Source: Azadirachta indica (lineage: Eukaryota > Streptophyta > Magnoliopsida > Sapindales > Meliaceae). From it: a stretch of DNA of 64,000 nt. Below, piece after piece: positions 59,978 through 64,000 of this stretch. The notes beneath the pieces were generated by a model. The model was not told the origin of the DNA and made no database searches. It saw nothing but the letters and a program-made list of their open reading frames with translations. Where the stretch lies: positions 8,187,009 to 8,251,008 of the forward strand of contig CM040444.1 of assembly GCA_022749755.1 (NCBI GenBank). The letters run 5' to 3'. The position numbers were made by a program, and so were the translations under genes. Positions within the stretch are counted from its first letter, which is position 1. Every line of letters starts with the position of its first letter.

Positions 59978-60359
59978 TGACCTAGATGGGATAATATGTA
60001 AGATAAAGAGTTCTTGTTAAATGTTGAATCTTATTCAGTTTTTTGATGTAGTGGGTTAAATAAACGTTCAAATGGATGGAATTATATGTCATTCTAACTC
60101 TAACGATTTGAAACATTTATGTTAAGATAATAATCCCAAAATGGACAAAATAAAAGGGAAAACTTTTATTCAATAAAAGATTATTAAAACAATAATATAG
60201 ACTCTCTATAAATGCCAGAGAAAATTTAGTGTTACAAATGAACTCAAATAAGAAAAATAACTTTTACTTAAATAAGAAAACTAAAAATTAAATAATACAC
60301 TAAATTGGTAAGAATAAAAGATTTTCTAAACTAATTAAATTATAAAATTTTTTTACACA
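59978..60359 (-). repeat. LTR shared by two tandem relics
   Basis: It begins TGACCTAGATGGG and ends TTTACACA, 382 bp. On the minus strand it is preceded by the purine tract CTTTTAAGAAGGGAGAATC (60361-60379), as expected for a 3' LTR, and is followed by a primer site, as expected for a 5' LTR. It thus serves both neighbouring relics. Confidence 0.5.
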
Positions 60360-61299
60360 AGATTCTCCCTTCTTAAAAGAAAACTCATTTTTGAGTTTTG
60401 CCTAGTGAATGAAACTTATAGTGCAATATTAAATCTTCCTGCAACTTAAAAGAATAACTTTTCTCAGCAACCTTCCTTGAAACTTAAAAATATCCAAAAC
60501 TTTATCAAATATTAAAATTTTAAATTAAGATCACATGAGACCACTTCTTATATAATTTTTGTATGTCTTCAGTCATCGTTTTAGGTACATCTTTAGTTAC
60601 TACCTCAGAGTCAACTTTAGTCATATTATCAAATATCTTGTTAACTATATATTATCAACATCTCTGATAACTCTATACAAGTCAAGCTTAGTTGTCTTTC
60701 AATTTCTTTGGCTAAAAGATGGCATATGGTAATGTATGGATGGTATATGATGGCTTTCGATCTCTTATAACAGCATGGAGTTCCTCCAAAAATCTCTTAA
60801 CTAAAAACCCTTCACTTTAATCAAAAAATAAATGCCCATAAAAGTCCTCAAACTCTATAGCATAAGAATAAATAGATCTCATATTTTAATGTGTCAAATA
60901 ATAAACAAGAAGAGTGAACCGTGACCTCATTAATTGTTTCATTTGACCTCATGATTGAACTTTATCTTCTTAGCTTACAAGTCATGTCCTCTGTAACATA
61001 TTCTATCAATCTGATGCACTTCCATTGAATAGAAAACGAGCTATAAATTATATTCTTTTATCCTCATAGATTCTCTCAATTTTAAAGAATCCTTCAATAT
61101 CTTCCAATCAAAATAAAAATAATTTAGGACTACATTTTCTATTAAATAGCAACACATCATGCTTAACATAATAGACCATAATTTTAAATTTTTTTCTTTT
61201 GAATTTTTATTTTTGGTGAAAAGATGTACTGATTGATGTGATTGTGTTTAATGATTCAAGAAGGCTCTAGTTGGTAAAAAGGTAGACTCTAATACAAAT
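60360..61299 (-). mobile_element. LTR retroelement internal region, about 0.94 kb, no genes
   Basis: Bounded by a purine tract (60361-60379) and a degraded primer site (about 61283-61297), it is nearly collinear with 1-915. Its short, non-coding interior makes it a deleted or non-autonomous element. Confidence 0.5.
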
Positions 61300-61718
61300 T
61301 GATGCAGGTGAGATAGTAGGTGGGATAAAAGCACTTTGTCAAACGTTGAATTTTATTTGTTTTTTTTGACGTAATAGTTTAGATAAACATTTTAACGGAT
61401 GAGATTACTTGTCTTTCTAACCCCAACGGCTTGAAACACGAGTGTTAAGATATTAATCCGATAAAAGATAAAATCAAAGGAAAAAAATTTTATTCAATAA
61501 AAGATTATTAAAGCAATAATGTAGGCTCTCTATATATAATAGAAAAAAAACCTGGTGTTACAAGTTAACTTAAATAAGAAAAATAACCCCTACTTAAATA
61601 AAAAAAATTAAAAATTAAATAACACACTAAGTTGGTAAGAATGAAAAATTTTCTAAACTAATTAAATTTTAAAATTGTCCAAACTAATTAAATTTTAAAA
61701 TTGTCCTATATCATACCA
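61300..61718 (-). repeat. LTR, outer copy in block B
   Basis: It starts TGATGCAGGTGAG and ends ATACCA. It contains a 25-bp tandem duplication near 61654-61704. It is collinear with 916-1305. Confidence 0.5.
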
Positions 61719-61736
61719 CTAACAAATAACCTTCAT

Positions 61737-61792
61737 ACAAATTCAATTAGTTGGGATAAGAGGTTTGAAATAGTTGCTAGGACTTTGGGCAA
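61737..61792 (+). pseudogene. Scrap of S-receptor kinase catalytic domain (block B)
   Basis: It reads NSISWDKRFEIVARTLGK, matching NSISWDKRFEIAVGTAKG of the intact kinase over the first dozen residues. It is the sister of 1327-1380. Confidence 0.6.
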
Positions 61793-63059
61793 GTCCTTTT
61801 CTTGCTAAGATTTTTTACAATTCCAACCTAAAACATATGACTTTGAAATTTGTCTTTACCGCTGATCGAGGTGCTTATTCAATTTTAGCTATCACATTTT
61901 AGCGATTGATCAAGTCATTCTCTTGCTAGATCTTATTGATTTAAGACCCATATACTATATATATATATATATATATATAACTGTTTTGTAATTTGATCAT
62001 ACTAGCTTTTTCCTTGTGTATGTAAGAAAAAAATTTGATTTAAAATTTGTTTAAATGCCTACCAAAAACAATGTAGGATATGTTTAAATAACTGGAGGTG
62101 AAATATGAAAGAAAATTAAATAATAAAACATTAGATGTTAATTAAAATATATACTAGTGCTGATAAAACATTTTAATTGGTAGAAATATAATATATACAA
62201 TCTAAAACAACTCTTTTGATTGGTCTCGTTCACAACACTTGCTTAGTTTAGATTTCTTGGATAATTAAATTGTTCAACTCCATTAATTTTAATTTTTTTA
62301 ATTCATTTTTATGTCATTTTTATTTTCTATGTTCTTTTTATTTTTATTTATCTTTTTTATTTTTATTTTTTAAATAAAAGGATAAGAAAAAAATAAATAT
62401 AGAGAGCAAATGTGTGTTTTACCTAATTCCTAGAGATTAACAGTTAATTGATAATTAATATTGGTCAATTGACAGTCAAGATTAGGTATGTACATATTTT
62501 TCTGAAACCTTCTATTTATATGTAAATTTTTTAAATCTCAAAGAAAAGTATGTGTTAATTTCTCTGTGTTGACATGCAAAAATTTACAATAAAATTTGTA
62601 ACACAAAATATTGTGTTTACGACATGTTATAAAATTTATTTTCTCATATTATGATATGTTGGCATTTTGAGGTTTATGATAGAAAAGCAAAGGTGAAATG
62701 TGAGTGGGAGAGAGAAACGAAAGTTTTTATTAGTGAAAATATTTGGCTTTTTATTATTATTGTCTTTTATTTATATACAAACTTTTACAATATGCATCGC
62801 TATTTATAACTATCTTTCCTTTCAAACTAACAGTTAGAATTACATTTAATGTAATGGTCATAAAAATTTTTGTTAAAAATATATTTATTAATATCTAAAT
62901 ATTATTATAAATATCTATATATTTATTATAATTATATAAATATTTTTTGATTTTATATTATTTTATTTTATGATATTGTTAACTAAAAATTATCCTATTT
63001 ATCTAGTTTTTTAATTAAATTTTTTTAAATTCTTTAGATTTTTTCTTTAAATATTTTTA
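61793..63059. other. AT-rich DNA without a gene (61793-63059)
   Basis: 61793-62230 aligns with 1381-1815, and 62231-62370 with 2222-2365. A TA repeat lies at about 61957-61979. 62371-63059 is AT-rich with no recognised gene. Confidence 0.55.
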
Positions 63060-64000
63060 GATTAAATTTTACATGATATACTAGTTTTCGAGCATTAATA
63101 TCTGTGTTTACTTTACGATCTCAATGGAAAAATAGCTTCACAATTTTGTGGAAGACGTAAGTAGCTGTTACGTCGTTGTGGAGAGGGAAATAGACGAAGA
63201 GAGACGACAATTTTTTGAGGGAAACGGACGACGACTAGAGGAGACGCCACATAAAATAGTTGTAGGTTACGACGTTATCAAGAGGAAAATAGACGACCAC
63301 TAGAGGCTACGCCACATGAATTCCAGTGGGGCTTCGCCCCACTTAGCACGGGAGCCCAAACAAATCGAACGTGATAAAGACTAAAGAGGTTAGTGATGTA
63401 CATATGCTGATGGCTTATTGCTGGGGCAATTGGGCATTAAAAAAATTCAAATATTTACAGGATCTGGATCAGGAGGACCTGAGACCTCATTGCCCAAGCA
63501 AAACAGTGCTAGCATTTCATAAATTTTAATTAGGAAAATAATATTTTCATCCCTGAACTTTGCCAAAATAACAACTAAGAAAGCAGTATTCTCCAATTTT
63601 AACAATTTCATCGGTACCGCCCAAAATTGTGAAGTCACAACCACCACATGAAGCAAGACCATATGATGACGTCGTCATTCTAGTACGGATTAATGGACTT
63701 GCCACCACCACTATGCGTGTCGTTGCCATGGTTACTAGATCCACATATATCCGAACCGGCCCTTGTTTTGGATTTTTTTTTAACTTACAACTTATGACAT
63801 TCATGCTCATCCCACCATAATCTAACTAGTAGATCTTTTTTATTTCTGTTTGTATTTGAAGTTTTAGATTATTAGAGCAATTTGTGGAGTTATGATTTAT
63901 ATAGGATTAAAGATAACCATTATAGATTGATTTGAGTATTTTTTGATAGTGGATTTAGGTTTGTTTTCTTTTTATTTGGAAAAGGTCATTAACGTGCAGT
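63060..64000. repeat. Promoter-side module, copy 4 (most complete, runs off the window)
   Basis: It contains both the early part seen at 2575-2840 and the later part seen at 20003-20650. At 63323-63340 it has a near-perfect hairpin, GTGGGGC-TTC-GCCCCAC, which is decayed in the other copies. The conserved core is at 63605-63775. By analogy with copies 1 and 3, another receptor kinase on the plus strand is expected to start about 1 kb beyond the window end. Confidence 0.7.

Overview
This is a plant nuclear window, almost certainly from a eudicot. It is AT-rich, dense with transposon remains, and holds an intronless S-domain (G-type lectin) receptor kinase family together with spliced seed-storage-type cupin genes and Ty1/copia, TRIM, CACTA, hAT-like, PIF-like and Mutator-like elements. 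I cannot name the species from sequence alone; a woody eudicot is a guess. No tRNA, rRNA or CRISPR array was seen.

Only one protein-coding gene looks fully intact: the receptor kinase at 26164-28617 (817 codons, non-RD kinase). A close tandem paralogue at 4119-6555 is broken by one extra T in a T-run and also carries a Gly-to-Cys change in the ATP loop. Further remnants of the family lie at 7840-8010 (-), 18481-19797 and 21039-21545 (-), 22585-23132 (+) and 29620-30115 (-). Tiny kinase scraps occur at 1327-1380 and 61737-61792.

The window is a tandem array of mosaic units. Unit A runs: LTR-element relic (1-1305), promoter-side module (2575-3440), receptor kinase 1, antisense kinase scrap, rpS21 pseudogene (8609), start of a CACTA element (to 11006), cupin pseudogene A (13688-14290), organelle-like DNA (14845-15870), orphan cupin last exon (16351), MITE (17308). 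The link region 18.3-25.8 kb holds kinase halves in head-to-head orientation, two more copies of the module and a long foldback element. Unit B repeats the order: receptor kinase 2, antisense scrap, rpS21 pseudogene (30725), a much longer CACTA element (33.2-38.2 kb), an extra 38-47 kb of AT-rich DNA with nested elements, cupin pseudogene B (48690-50098), organelle-like DNA split by a copia element, orphan cupin exon (58621), LTR-element relics (59.5-61.7 kb) and the module again (63060-64000). Because both window ends lie inside the repeated unit, the array probably continues on both sides.

Paired blocks A and B supply empty sites for several insertions. The copia element (target duplication GTTCA), the TRIM (ATAA) and one MITE (9-bp duplication) are all absent from block A at the matching base, so they postdate the duplication. 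The two cupin copies have decayed by different deletions. The intact receptor kinase is the likely functional product of the locus; defence signalling is inferred from its family, its non-RD catalytic loop and W-box/TGACG motifs shared by the two promoters.
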